Of a DNA stretch of 64,000 bases, positions 1-11,769 are shown piece after piece. Under the pieces are notes generated by a model that was not told the origin of the DNA, did no database searches, and worked only from the letters and a program-made list of their open reading frames with translations. Position numbers and translations under genes: made by a program. This stretch comes from Engraulis encrasicolus (Eukaryota; Chordata; Actinopteri; Clupeiformes; Engraulidae): assembly GCF_034702125.1 (NCBI RefSeq), contig NC_085876.1, positions 12,562,253 to 12,626,252 of the forward strand, written 5' to 3'. The first letter of the stretch is position 1; every line of letters starts with the position of its first letter.

Positions 1-170
1 AGCTCACCTCCAATCCTGTGAATGCCTGTGTGATTTGTAAGTCCCTGTCTGTGTGTGTCGTCTGCGGTCCTGGAGGTAAGCAAATATTGAAAGCTGCAGA
101 CAAGTCATTCACCCAGTTATGATGTCCAATCAAATTGTTTGAACCCGTTTCCCTTATGGACCATGATCGG
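1..170 (-). promoter_or_regulatory. promoter and first exon of a further ApoC-like unit, cut by the left edge
   Basis: The block aligns with the upstream regions of genes A (10384-10515) and B (15497-15650): first-exon donor GGATTGGAG/GTGAGCT at the left edge, a TATA-like AATATTTGC around 80-90, and an inverted CCAAT (GATTGGACAT on the minus strand) near 123-132. The gene body it drives would lie to the left of the window. Confidence 0.5.
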
Positions 171-1316
171 AAGAAAATGGCACGGTATCAGTGCCAAACT
201 TCGCTGAACTGTGCTGGGACTTGTGGCAGAGTTGTGACAAGCGAGGTACATGGAGTGGGTTGGTGACATTGATTCATGTAGGTTGAAATAGTTCTAGGCA
301 GCGACTTTCTGTTCGCTGGAGACGAACGTTACAGGACTGAGGTTGAAAATTGTGCATATCCCAGGATAAGGTGCAGGACAAACGCTGACTGAGGATTTGG
401 AGTAATGAGTCCGCACACTTAAAATTCTTTTTTCTTTGATTTAAACAAAAAAAAAAATCTGCCATAGAATAAAAAAATGAATCGAAGAAAAATGATTTTA
501 AGTGTGCAGACTCATCACTCCAAACTTTCATAAAACGGTACCCATCAGTCACAGGTATGAGGTCTCTGTAGACTATATGCCACCGCTGTAGGCGAAGGCT
601 TGGTTACACGTTGGCTATGTGGATGTTTTTAAAAACTGATTTTAAAAAAAAATCTGTTCAATTTAAATACTATAAGAATGGCATGTAGATTTTTTTTTAA
701 AACACAGTGTGACAGGTGTGTTTTTGAAATCTCCACTTAAAACTCTGGTTTTAAAAAGTGAGTTGAACCAGAGGTTGGTATTCAAAACTACTTAACAGCA
801 CAAAATAGGCCAGCAGTGCGGTTACTGACCCCAACCACTCACTACACTGATTAAAAAAAGACATGCTAAACTGTTTTTTTTGCTAAACAGAGTTTTTATT
901 ACTGTAGGCCACCAGATTCTTGGCCAATTATCCCCTGTGGTGTGGCACGAGGCCAACTATTCTCCTATCCTCATAAAAGCAGACGCAACAAACTTAGTGA
1001 TTTCTTAATAGCAGTTTAATGTGGATATGTTTACAATTGTATGCGTACAATTGATAAGGCATGTCATTCGATGTGACTAACAGGTTACGGAATCATTGTG
1101 ATATACCAAGCCAAAAAGGGGACGTCATGCATTTGTCTTCACAGTAGCAGAAGAGGAATCCAAAATGTTCATTCCACAACAAAAGTGTCATGACACAACC
1201 AATGAAGTAGTTCTGAAATGATAGTTACATATAGAAAAAAATGTGTATTTATTGTACGTGTTTGTGTATTGACATGTTTTATTCAATGTTTTAAAATCCA
1301 ACAATAAATGACCTGC

Positions 1317-4258
1317 TTATTGAATTGCATCACGTGGGAAGAGAGTTTTGATGATTTCCTCTGTAAGGTTGGCAGTTGCAGTTATCACAACGACCGACGT
1401 TTCAGTTACCAGTCTATGAAAATAAGTAAATAAATAAATTACAACACATGTGCTTATAATACATAACAAAAAACTTGAATAAAAAAACACACAAAAATAT
1501 TCTCATTCTACTTGAAGTAGAACCGTTTCAGATTTCATCTCCAGCACTCAGATGAGTGAATAAGTTCAAGGCTGTTTAATTGTCAACTTTCCACTATGTG
1601 CTAGCCTTATCATGACTAGAATGCTATGTTATTCATAATTCCTTTAGCCACCTGGGACCTGGGTTTGGCCCTGTTTGTCATGGTGTGAGCTGTGCAAATC
1701 TGCACAGCGCACATGTGCACTGTGAGTGTGCAATCACAATACACAAACCAGAATGCATGCAACATCACAAACAAACCCTTTAACTTAAAGGGGTATGCCA
1801 CTATTTTGGGGCTTAATACAGTTACAATCGTTGGCCAGGGTTCATAAAGGTGGTAAATTGTCTTATTTTTCATGTAAGCCGTTGTCTTGCTTTAAGACAA
1901 GTTAAAAGAGGGAGCATGTCGCTAAGCTAGTGAAAGTCAATATATCCGTGTAGCGTGCTACATGCTACAGTGATCCATTGACTTTCACTAGCTTAGCTAT
2001 ATACTCCCTCTTTTAACTTGTCTTAAATCAAGACAACGCTTAACATTAAATAAGACTCTTTACCACCTTTAAAGGTGCACTGTTTAATATTTTTAGTTTA
2101 TTTCCAGAATCTATTCACAAATTTCACCTTTTTCACAAATACTTACCACCAATATCAAATTCTAAGAAATCATTATGACTGGGAAAATTGCACTTTTACA
2201 TGAAAAGGGGGATGTCCTCAATCTTCCTCCATTTTGAATTTCCAGAAACACACATTTTTAGCTGCAAACCTTAATGTACATTTTCATACTAGTAAATATT
2301 AGTATATTATTTGGTAAATATTCATGAAAAGATCAAATTTGGCAATAGGTAGCACAGTTTCGATGAGTAGCATAGTTGCAATACCTTCTATGCTGTGGCC
2401 AACAGCATTAAGCTCAACCATCAGCATGTCCCATGGAATTACTACTGTGTGTTTGCCTGAAAGATGGAGTATGTAATGTTGTCTATTTTCAAAATTGAAT
2501 GCCGTCCTTTCACAAGCTTGATCTTTTCATAAATACTTAGTAATAAACTTTTATTTGCTGGTCTGACCAAAGTGCAAAGTACCGGTAAGGTCATTCAAAA
2601 TGGTGGACATGAAGATCCATGTGTATGAAGAGTGTACATTTCCAAGTGATAATACATAATTACATACTCATGGTGGTGGTAAATATTCATGAAAAGATAG
2701 TAGATGTGAATGGGCAGCATGTATTCTGGAAATAAACTATGGGAGAAAATTACATACACCACCTTTAAACCCACCCAATTGTGTCGTTGGAAATGCTCAA
2801 TTTTCACTGGCTCCATAACCATGGAATGCCATTAAATTCATAATTGAATCCTAAAAGGGCGGCCTCTGTGATAACCTCATTGTCACCAAAATGGTAATGA
2901 CCAAGTCCAAATTTGAGTGTTTTCAGCAAAGAGTGAATAGGCCCGTCGACGAGCCAATCTCCAGTAAGAAGCTACCTGAAGGGAAGGTGTAAAATCAACT
3001 TATTTCTAGAAATGATGAGTTGACAGGCCTTTTCAATCACAATCATAACAACGATGCTATGATAATGCAGAGAGTCTTAAGGGCTCTGCATACTTCACGT
3101 GCGCACTTTGTCGCGAGTGGCGCGAGAACCATTAATGACGTCATCACTTGCGACAGACTATTCATACTTCAAAAGCGCCTTGCTCGCATTGTCGGAAGTG
3201 CCCTCTGCTGTTCATGAGAGAAACGGCAGTATTTTTCGCAACTCGCAGCGTGAGTTCTACTGATGTAGGCCTATAAAATAGAAAGCCAAACACGGCTGCT
3301 GTAGGGCTACTGAACGTCTGACTTGTGACTTACCACATTGAAACATATATTTTTTGTTGTAGCCTACATTGCCAGATCATTCCAAGACCATGTGAGAGCA
3401 TTGTTCTGGCGGCAGAATTTATAAATAGATCGCCGAACACAACGTGCTTCTGAACAAAGTAAACAATTGTTTCACTGAACAACATTTAAGAGAGAAGATA
3501 AAATAACTCTCTATGACATTTTATTATCCTCAAAATGATGCAGGATCCATTCTGTAGTAGCCTACAGTAGTTGTAGCCTCTCTTCGCAACTCCTGCTTTG
3601 TCTGCCTACCTGCATGGTCGCTGGTGGCGCACGACAAGTTAGAAAAATCCTCGTGTGCACGACGTTGCGACACGCGCCGAGTTTTGAGCTTACGACGGGG
3701 GGCGTGTCGAAATTTTAGGTCACGTGACGGCGCGCGCCATCGTCGTGAGTGAAGTATGAAGGAGACTAGCGCCACTCACGACAAGTATGAATCCCCCTTT
3801 AAGTATCCGATTGAGACTTGATCATACCCATTTTGTTGAAAACAAGATATAGTTACAGTACACTTCAGTAGATAGCCCTACAATACTATTTCTAATAAAT
3901 AGAAAATAGTTAGCCAAACACATCAACCACACAAACTCACTCGTATGCAGTTCTGAGGTACTTTTCTCCAACTGCTTTGCTGATCTGATCCATGGTCTCA
4001 CTATACATGTGCAAGACATCGTGCACCCACTGGTGAGCCTCCACACCTGTTCAGAGAGCAAGTTTAAAACCCCCATCTTAATGCAGCGTTACAGTCAAAT
4101 ATGACCATTTTCAGACCTCTTCTTCAAATCATTACTTTATTTTTCATCACACACGAATGAGAATTCATGATATCCTATGCACATAAAGGAGAAAAGAGAG
4201 GATACTCACTGATGGCAAGTGCAGCCAAGATAGCGGAGACGATCAACAGCTTGTCCAT
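1317..4258 (-). CDS. small secreted apolipoprotein C-like protein (gene D)
   Basis: Three coding exons: 4210-4258 (MDKLLIVSAILAALAI, signal peptide, donor CATCA/GTGAGT), 3941-4046 (VEAHQWVHDVLHMYSETMDQ, then ISKAVGEKYLRTAYE) and 1317-1413 (LVTETSVVVITATANLTEEI..LFPRDAIQ, TAA stop). Phases 1 and 2 are continuous; the product is about 83 residues. A splice acceptor lies just 5' of the start exon, implying a non-coding first exon. An AATAAA is at 1248-1253, 64 nt past the stop. The layout, size, secretion signal and the C-terminal L.T.T.VV.T.A pattern resemble teleost ApoC-II, a lipoprotein surface protein, but I rely on memory of the family, not on a search. It is the most divergent member of the array and lacks the extra short exon of A-C. 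Confidence 0.6.
1875..2043. mobile_element. palindromic MITE in the gene D intron
   Basis: GTTGTCTTGCTTTAAGACAA and TTAAAAGAGGGAG..GCTAAGCTAGTGAAAGTCAA recur in reverse complement in the right half. Total about 170 bp. Confidence 0.6.
2070..2780. mobile_element. composite MITE cluster (TTTAAAGGTGCACTG family)
   Basis: Shares CATTTTGAATTTCCAGAAAC-type, GGTAAATATTCATGAAAAGA and GGGCAGCATG..TTCTGGAAAT segments with the elements at 6722-7083 and about 34850-35133. At least two copies overlap here. Confidence 0.45.
3078..3801. mobile_element. possible GC-rich MITE upstream of gene D's last exon
   Basis: TTAAGGGCTCTGCATACTTC at the left and GACAAGTATGAATCCCCCTT at the right are partly inverted. 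Both ends are rich in CGCGAGTGGCGC-type sequence unlike the AT-rich surroundings. Confidence 0.3.
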
Positions 4259-4342
4259 CACAAAACCCCTGTGGCACACTGAAAAGCTTTTAACACACAA
4301 AATGCCATATAGTACATGCACTTAATCATTTCATTTCATTTC

Positions 4343-4346
<4 letters not shown>

Positions 4347-4422
<76 letters not shown>
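4347..4422 (+). repeat. (CT)n microsatellite
   Basis: Pure CT dinucleotides upstream of gene D, preceded by TCATT repeats. Confidence 0.9.
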
Positions 4423-4429
<7 letters not shown>

Positions 4430-4559
4430 ACACACACGCACGTTCAAGCAGTTCGTTTCCATTAATCACTGCCTTGAGGATAAATGGGAGTGGTATATAC
4501 AGACTGAATTTATCATTGTTGACCATAGATCCATGTTCATCATAGATAAATCTTACATT

Positions 4560-4919
4560 TCTGAAAAAAAATACTGAGGACATGACCTCTGTGTCCTCCA
4601 TAGTTACAGCCATGCGTCCAAGAACACTGCAAAGTTGCATGTAAGGAAAGCGGCAAAACTGCTCAACATTAACATCTACATCACAATATTGACACGCTTC
4701 ATCAAAATCTGTTCATAACTTTTTGAATTATCCTGCTGACAGACAAAGAAACCAACAAGACCGAAAACACAACCTCTTTGGCAGAGGTAATCATAATCAA
4801 ATAAAATAAAAAAAAATAGTGTACCTCAGAGCGTTGTGGAGTAACTGAGAGCCGTCTGTGGTGTCTATCCTGTAGGTGCAGTGCTAATGCTGTGGTCAGA
4901 TCCACTGAAGTCACGACAT
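4560..4919 (-). other. possible exon pair of unknown gene
   Basis: An open segment 4825-4919 (acceptor TTCTTTACAG, donor CTGAG/GTACAC) reads VVTSVDLTTALALHLQDRHH, and a second at about 4560-4626 after acceptor TTTGCAG reads VLGRMAVTMEDTEVMSSVFF. No family is recognised and the second has no convincing donor. They could be 5' exons of gene D or chance. Confidence 0.15.
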
Positions 4920-4962
4920 CTGTAAAGAACTCAACAGGCATAGAGGGTAAAGTGCATCCATG

Positions 4963-4997
<35 letters not shown>

Positions 4998-5019
4998 CCA
5001 GCTATGGTTCTACAGGCCA

Positions 5020-5144
5020 GGGGTGCATTTCTGGAAACCATATTTGCTAACTTTGTGAGCTACTTCATTGTTTGCAATGCAATTTCCCATTGACCTACCC
5101 AAGTTGCTAACTGCTAACAACTACGCTTTTGAGAAACGCACCCC
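5020..5144. mobile_element. MITE, GGGGTGC(A/G)TTTCT family
   Basis: GGGGTGCATTTCTGGAAACC to TTTTGAGAAACGCACCCC with GCTAAC repeats inside. A sister copy is at 59373-59499. Confidence 0.55.
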
Positions 5145-5202
5145 AGAAAGGAAAATCAATACAAGCAGGACAAACATACTTGCTGAAAGAAAATCTATTC
5201 TG

Positions 5203-5261
5203 CACACACACACGCACACACACACGCACACACACACGCACACACACACGCACACACGCAC

Positions 5262-5319
<58 letters not shown>

Positions 5320-5370
5320 TCACTCACTCACTCACTCACTCACTCACTCACTCACTCACTCACTCACTCA
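5203..5370 (+). repeat. (CA)n then (CACT)n compound microsatellite
   Basis: CA repeats with CG interruptions give way to a (CACT)n block ending near 5370. Confidence 0.9.
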
Positions 5371-6193
5371 GTCAGTCACATTTTCTCATGAAATATTCCC
5401 ATTTTATAATATGTATGTAAAATATTCTCATGAGATACCCTTCTGGGTCCATTCAGGTTAATTTTGAGTAGATTCATGCAGCTTGATTTGAATTTCTAGC
5501 AGAGGTGGGAAGTGGGAACACAAATATTCCATAAACCGTTCAAACGCACAGAAACAGAGCTTCTATCAGAAGTTGCTAACATTTCTGTGGCAACATTTTT
5601 TTTTTTTTTTTTTTAAATCAGCAACCTTTAGAGGCTGATACATACAGTACATGCAGAGACAACCAACCCCTGTGACAACCAACCCTGTTCTCCTGTAATA
5701 AATGTGTGGCACAGGTTGTGCACTTTTCTTTACAGTTTAGCCAGCTTGATGGGGGAAAAAATCGTTTAAACAACTGGCTATTCAGCACTTACATTCGCAC
5801 CACTTTAGCTATTAATAGGACATATACAACTTGAATTGCAAGGGAAAAAAAGGATTTTCTGTGTGAACCGTGTATCTGTGCAATATTTCAAGAGTTCAAC
5901 TTTGTAGGTGATTTTACAAAACTGGTGGATAATAGTGGCGTTGTTAGGAAAATGTTCACTCTCTAGACGTCTGGACAACTTTACCAAAGATGATGTCATA
6001 ACACACAAAAAAGCAGTAGTCTGGCGAGAAGCAGTTATAATAAAGAGGGAGACACAAGTTCAATAATACTTATCTTTATTTGGGGAATCAAAGAGATCCT
6101 AAGCAATAGTCAATTCAATAACATCAATTCATCAGTACCATCACAGCCATTGGTAACATGTTCACACTTCCCGTGGTCTCTGCAAAGTGGACA

Positions 6194-9100
6194 TCACTGG
6201 GAACCAAACAGAGACTCTGAAAGTACAGGCAAAAAATAATTTTGCAAATGATTACCATAAAATATGACTCACCACCAGAAATGTGAAGAATCCACAAATA
6301 TTGTTTTCATGTTGGTAGTCAGTAGCAGTAATACATGGCTGAAAAGCAATAGGCTACAAAGTTTAAACAAAAATAATCCATCATGACAGCAGCATGCCAG
6401 TAAAGCTTGATCCAGGTTGGTCAAAGTGGGTAAATTGTAGCCAAAGCAAGAGCACTTTTTGGATGCACCTTTTGGATGAAATCCACTCACTATTACAGCT
6501 GAACTACCACACGTGTTAGTGCTGTAGTACTCAAGTCCTGTCTTGGAACTCAAGTCCTGTCTCAAAACCACTTTTGATATTGTCAGTCTTGTCTCAGACT
6601 CCACCCTTCAAAGCCTTGGTTTTGAATTGGAGTCGACTATTCAGAGATACGGTCTTGATATACTGTTGGTCGGTCCCATCACTACTTGATAGGTTCTATG
6701 ATTCAGTGCCAGGGTGGACTTAAAGGGACACTGTGCAGGAAATGGTCAAGAAAGGTACTGCAACTATGCTGCTCATTGAAACTGAGCTGCCTATTGCCAA
6801 ATTTGATCTTTACATGAAAGTTTACTAAGTAATAAACAAATATTTTCTAGTGTGGTCCAAGTACAGTCATTTTTGCAGCTAAAAATGGCTATTTTTGGAA
6901 ATTCAAAATGGCGGACCATTGAGAAGATTCCTCAATTCATGTATGAAAATTGCAATTTGTCCAGTCATAATGAATGTTAGAATTTGATGGTGGTGGTAAG
7001 TATTCATGAAAAGGTAACATCAGTGAATGGGCAGCATGAATTCTGGAAATAAACAACTAAAAATCTCACACAGTGTCCCTTTAAGTCAAGTCAAGTCGGC
7101 TTTATTGTCAATTTCTTTACATGCACTGGTCATACAAAGAATTTGAAATTTAGTTTCTTACTTCCCCATGCAGGCATACTTTGGGTATAGACATAGACAG
7201 TATAGACATATACAGTACACTTACAGTAGGAGTACCCATATTAAGCAGAGAGAATTGATATTGATGATAGTAGGGATTCTTAATGGTTGTGAAAAGACAT
7301 GGGCTAGGCTGCTAGACTGTTACTGGAAATAATAACCATAATTTTATCTGGGCCAAAACGTTGATTATTAACATGAATGATATTAAATTATGTTCTGGAC
7401 AACTGACTTATTTTTCGTCTCTGTCCTGACTGAAAAGATTTGGTTGTCTCGAGTCATTCTGGACCCTTCAAAGACTACATTTCAAAACCAATACTCTCAG
7501 TCTCTACTCTGCCACGACCCCTTCAAAGACTGTCTTGACATAGCCTACCCAGTCTCATTCCAATCACTAAGATTGTTACCCAAATAAAATGTGACCCAAT
7601 GTAAAGAATGGATAAGTAGAAAGAGTTGGGTGGATTAGATGTTACTACCATGCAACAAATAAACTTAACGATATTATCCAAATTTATAAAAACTGCATAA
7701 AGTACACAAAACAGAGCATACATACCAAATGCCTTGGAGGTATCACGTCTTATTCCAATTGCCAGGTCGACTGCCATTCTGAATACAATAGAACAAATCA
7801 GTCATTGATGGACTTTCAGCAAGCCACACTGTTGACCTGTCGTTATTATAATGAAAGATGTGACATCCGACTCTTCCTCAACTCTCTCCGATTCTGGTCA
7901 TCATAAAGAGGGCAGAGTGCACACCGATAATGAGTACACCCCTTTTGAAAATAACATTTTGAACAATATTTCGATAAGCACACAAGTTATTTCCAAAACG
8001 TGCATAGAGTATATAACAGCAACAGAAAAGCAAGGTTAATTTAAATGACACATTTTCTCTTTTTTATATCAAGTGAGTCCAACCCTACTAGTCTGTTAAA
8101 CTATAGAGAATCATGATCTGCTGCAGTAGTCATGGTAGGCCTACATGTCCAGATGCATGTTGCTTTTGGTGAAGTTATTCAGCTTTCCAATGTCGACTGT
8201 ATTCATGCAGCCCAAAAACTGTCAGTCCAACTAGCCACCACTTCTCTTGTACTTTCAACCGTTCTCTGAATATGGCAGTGCAAGTTTTACCTCCATGCTA
8301 GCAGTTAACATTGAGTCCTATGAGACCAGCTGGCGGCTAACTGGTCTCATAGGACTCAATGTTAACTGCTAGCTTGGAGGTAAAATGTACACTGCCGTAC
8401 TCAGAGAACAGCAGGAAGTACAGGGGAAAGGTAAAACTCAATTATTTAACTACAGGGGAGGTGTAATATGAGCTTATTTCCAAAAATGGGACAGTATGAC
8501 TGTAAGCACTTACATGGTTACCACCACACATGTTTGACGGTGACACCATCTAAAACAAATTTGCTGCATGTTGCATTTGTTGCAGAGTACATGTCAGCAT
8601 GTAGTCTGACTACTGAAGGAGATCATGATCCTCTCTGTGGCATTTTAACATTGGAGTGTACCCTATGCACATTTTGGAAATAAAATGTGTTCCTATTGAC
8701 ATGTTCAAATGTCAAAAGAGGTGCACCTTATCGGTGTGCATACATGGTCAATGATGGTGCCAGTTAAAAACTGTAAGATCCATCCAAAACATAACACCAC
8801 CACCCTCCTCGTGGTCATCATTAACAATCGTCATCATTATCTGCAAGGAGGTTGTGTGATGTGAAACCATTTGCGTGACAAAATCGACATTACTCAAAAA
8901 AAACTGATTGATGCCTGCACCCATTTGTGTGTGTTTTTTGTTTTGTTTCAGTATTACAAAAGAGAGTCTTCGGGCGAGTTTGGCGAAGGTCAGACCTTGT
9001 AGCTGCTTGGAGGTTCTCTTTTCCAACAGCGTTGCTGATCCCCTCCATTGCCTGGTCGTACATGGCAAAGAGGGGATCCGTCAAGCCGGGCTCCGCTTGC

Positions 9101-9998
9101 CTCGGGATACGGAAACTCTCCACACCTTCGTAAATTCAGATTAAAAAAAAATAAAATGAAGATCAATGAGGGTTTGAGGATCAGGGTAATGTTATGTGGT
9201 AGATGTTACTTGGGCACCTTGGAAGAGTACATTTGGGGGAAAACAGTAAATGCATGCTGATTGCTGAACACTTGCTATTGTTTTGGACAGCACAAAAAGG
9301 CTGCACACCAGTCAAGTTGAATCAGTTAAAAAGGCAAGTGCACTATTTTGACCATTCGGGACCACTTGACTTTATTGAAGACAATTCAGAAAAGAGGATA
9401 CATGTTAAAAATAGTGTAATAGTGAAATATTTGTCGTTTAACAATTATTCAATGTAACCATGGTCACCCTGTGCTAGTTTGCCATTTGGGGTTCGAACCC
9501 GCAATCTACTAGTCAATGCTTCAGATTGGCCTGGGAGGCACAGCACGATATTGAGCTTGAGATCCAGACCAATAGCTTGACACTACTGATAGGCTTGTAT
9601 GAGGCTTCAGGAGGAAGGTTTACTACTGTTTTGCTGATGCGCATCAGTTACATCAGCATATACTGTACATGGGTTCTCAATTTTTGTTTCCCTCTGCCTG
9701 TGCACAACTCAACCTCTGATTGTTGGAAACCGCTGTTGGTCAAAAAATGTGCTCACATGGTTGGCTGTCAATGCCTTGCCCCTCCTCACAAAACACAGTG
9801 GTTATAAACAAACAAAAAAGTCTTGTGATATACTGTCGTAGACATGGTGTGTACCATGGCGACATCAGCAAACAAAATTGTGCATTTTTTGCAAACAGGT
9901 GAAGAAACAGTTGAAGTTGTTTTGTGTTTGAGAAGAACAGATGGCTTACTGATGCAGAGGAGGCCCAAAAGGACGGCAATAACTAGCAGCTTCTTCAT
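6194..9998 (-). CDS. small secreted apolipoprotein C-like protein (gene A)
   Basis: Four coding exons: 9950-9998 (MKKLLVIAVLLGLLCI signal peptide), 8996-9125 (VESFRIPRQAEPGLTDPLFA, then MYDQAMEGISNAVGKENLQA), 7726-7778 (RMAVDLAIGIRRDTSKAF) and 6194-6216 (ESLFGSQ, TGA). Phases 1, 2, 1 match throughout; product about 84 residues. The mature N-terminus ESFRIPRQAE is what I recall of fish ApoC-II. The helix exon alternates hydrophobic and charged residues as expected for a lipid-binding amphipathic helix. The 5' UTR is split: acceptor TTGCAG lies 5' of the start exon and a first-exon donor is at 10382-10383. AATAAA is at 6075-6080. A remnant of a second helix exon sits at about 8733-8795. Confidence 0.6.
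6722..7083. mobile_element. MITE with TAAAGGGACACTGTG ends
   Basis: TAAAGGGACACTGTGCAGG at the left and CACAGTGTCCCTTTA at the right are inverted repeats; about 360 bp. It lies in the 3' part of gene A, between the short and terminal exons. Confidence 0.6.
7085..7210. repeat. dispersed repeat with an inverted partner at 16680-16850
   Basis: GTCAATTTCTTTACATGCAC then TGGTCATACAAAGAATTTGA, followed by tandem ATAGACAGTATAGACAT units. The opposite-strand copy near 16680-16850 has the same order. A common fish retroposon-like 3' segment. Confidence 0.5.
8246..8427. mobile_element. palindromic MITE in gene A intron
   Basis: TTTTACCTCCATGCTAGCAG, TTAACATTGAGTCCTATGAG and their reverse complements form a hairpin of about 180 bp. 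Confidence 0.6.
8733..8795 (-). pseudogene. relic of a second helix exon in gene A
   Basis: The minus strand has the exon-flanking phrase TTTTGGATGGATCTTA found just before the extra helix exons of gene B. It is followed by about 25 bp resembling the exon start (AACTGGCACC..CCATGTA against AACTTCGGAC..CCATGTA). Similarity then stops and the acceptor context is poor, so it is not counted as coding. Confidence 0.4.
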
Positions 9999-10383
9999 GA
10001 CGATTACACAGCAGCACAGATCACTGCAAGACGGAACAAATAACTTCAGACAAACAATATCGACAACGACAGATGGAGAGAAACAGTTCCTGCTCCTGAA
10101 ATTACCAAACATTTTGAAGTTATTACGAATACCACCAGATGTGAAATGTAGCATGCATGAGGTATCTCAAACCTCTCTCACACAGTAATAACAACTAAAT
10201 TGCAGTGTTGTTCACACTAACAAGTTGAGGTTGAGAGAAATCCACAAATATGAATACAGCTGTAAAACCATAGGGTTTTTATGTCTGACCTTTCTGATTG
10301 ACTGTTTTCACAACAAAGAATGGCGTAGGGGGCAAACGCCAATGCATTAGCTCTTCCTTTGCAGACTTACCAACCAAGCTTAC

Positions 10384-10515
10384 TTTCAGTCCTGTGGGTG
10401 CCTGTGTGATTTCCGTGCTGTTTGTGTGTGTCTGCTCGCGGTCCTGGAGATAAGCAAATATTGAAAGCTGGAGACGAGTCATTCGCCCTGTGATGTCCAT
10501 TGTCCAATCAAAACG
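10384..10515 (-). promoter_or_regulatory. gene A promoter and non-coding first exon
   Basis: On the minus strand: inverted CCAAT-type motifs (GATTGGACAATGG) near 10495-10510, then a TATA-like TCAATATTTGC near 10452-10463, then a short exon ending at the donor CTGAAA/GTAAGC (10382-10383). The same order is conserved at the left edge and, partly inverted, in gene B. Transcription start placement is inferred from spacing only. Confidence 0.45.
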
Positions 10516-11169
10516 TTTGAACTTTGACCGTGTTTCTCTCATGGGCCATGGTTGGAGGAAAATAGCAAATACTGTAGGCCTCCTGGGGTAGCAGGAACCC
10601 GACTCCCGCCAGATGGATGGGTTCCTAGGGCTGGACTGGGATGGAAAATCAGGCTGGGCATTTTAGCCAAGACTGGTCCACCAGGCATTGAGAGAAATAA
10701 TGAAGCCTTGACAAATTGTATTTAAATAATCTAATATGAACTAGTATTTTGTCCTTAGCTGCCAAAATGCTTTATTAATATCTGAATGTATCAAGGAGGT
10801 CTGCGGTAGGAGCATGACGACTAATACCATTATCAGTCCACTGTGCAAATGCCCTGTATGCCAAATGGCCAATCCAGCTGTGGTTCTGCTTTGCTCCATG
10901 AACATTCATCTGGAGCTATGCCATAGGTGTAGGTCTGTGGAGGCTTTTTTTTTTAATCCTACCACGTGATTGGGGAAACACTTGTCTGATATATTTAATG
11001 AGGTGCTACTTTGCTATTATAACTACAGTTTGTACTCACAGATTCAAAAATACAGTTGAAATTATGTTCAATGTCGATGAGTGATTTCAGGAGAGCGGCC
11101 ATTGCTGTCTGAAACAACGGTTGCTTTTCACTTATATTTTCCTTCTGCACTATGTTTACATTTTGACTA

Positions 11170-11588
11170 ACAGCGTTTTCACACCTGGTCCCTTTCAGCC
11201 GCCTAAGCGAACTCAGAGTAGTGACTCAACATTTTTGCTGCATATGTGAACGACGCTCCAAAGCGTACCCAGACCCCTCGGAAGCGAACAAAACGGAGAC
11301 CTTGGTTGATGTGGTGTCAGTTCGGTTCGCTTATGAGTCCTGACAAGTTACACTTATGATAAGGTTTAATCACTTAAGGAGAGCTTTGGAGGACCTGGTG
11401 TCATCAAAAAGAGGACTCACACACCATAAAAGCCCAACATGACCAGAAAGATTAGCCGCTTCCTTTTGTTATCACAATATGAACAAAAACAGAACTGAGT
11501 CCTTTTGCTGTCGATTCACTTTTTGGTCCACTTAAAGAGGACTGAGTTTGGTTCACTTCACAAAGGGACTAGGTGTGAAAATGCCTTA
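11170..11588. mobile_element. MITE between genes A and B
   Basis: GCGTTTTCACACCTGGTCCC at the left and AAAGGGACTAGGTGTGAAAA at the right are inverted repeats. The equivalent spacer right of gene B (near 16980) lacks it, so insertion followed the unit duplication. Confidence 0.6.
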
Positions 11589-11769
11589 AGATACAGATGG
11601 CAAAGATGATCAAAGAAAATAAAGAAGATGCTGCATACTGCTCAATGTTTTATTTGAAGTGACGTTTTGGCCACCTTGCTTACCAAAGATGATGTCTTCA
11701 CATACAAATAACGCAGTAGTTTGGCAAGAATCAGTAAGCTAATTATAAGGAGGGAGGCGAGCCCATTCT

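Noticed and set aside
5107..5461. Overlapping ORFs of THTHTH or CVCVCV on both strands
   Set aside because: Pure translation of CA/CACT microsatellite; the same holds at 25832-26187, 49281-49874, 55455-55811 and 57262-57652.
9488..9560. GGTTCGAACCC sequence as a tRNA gene
   Set aside because: Only a B-box-like fragment with no cloverleaf; shared with 14690 and consistent with a tRNA-derived SINE remnant.
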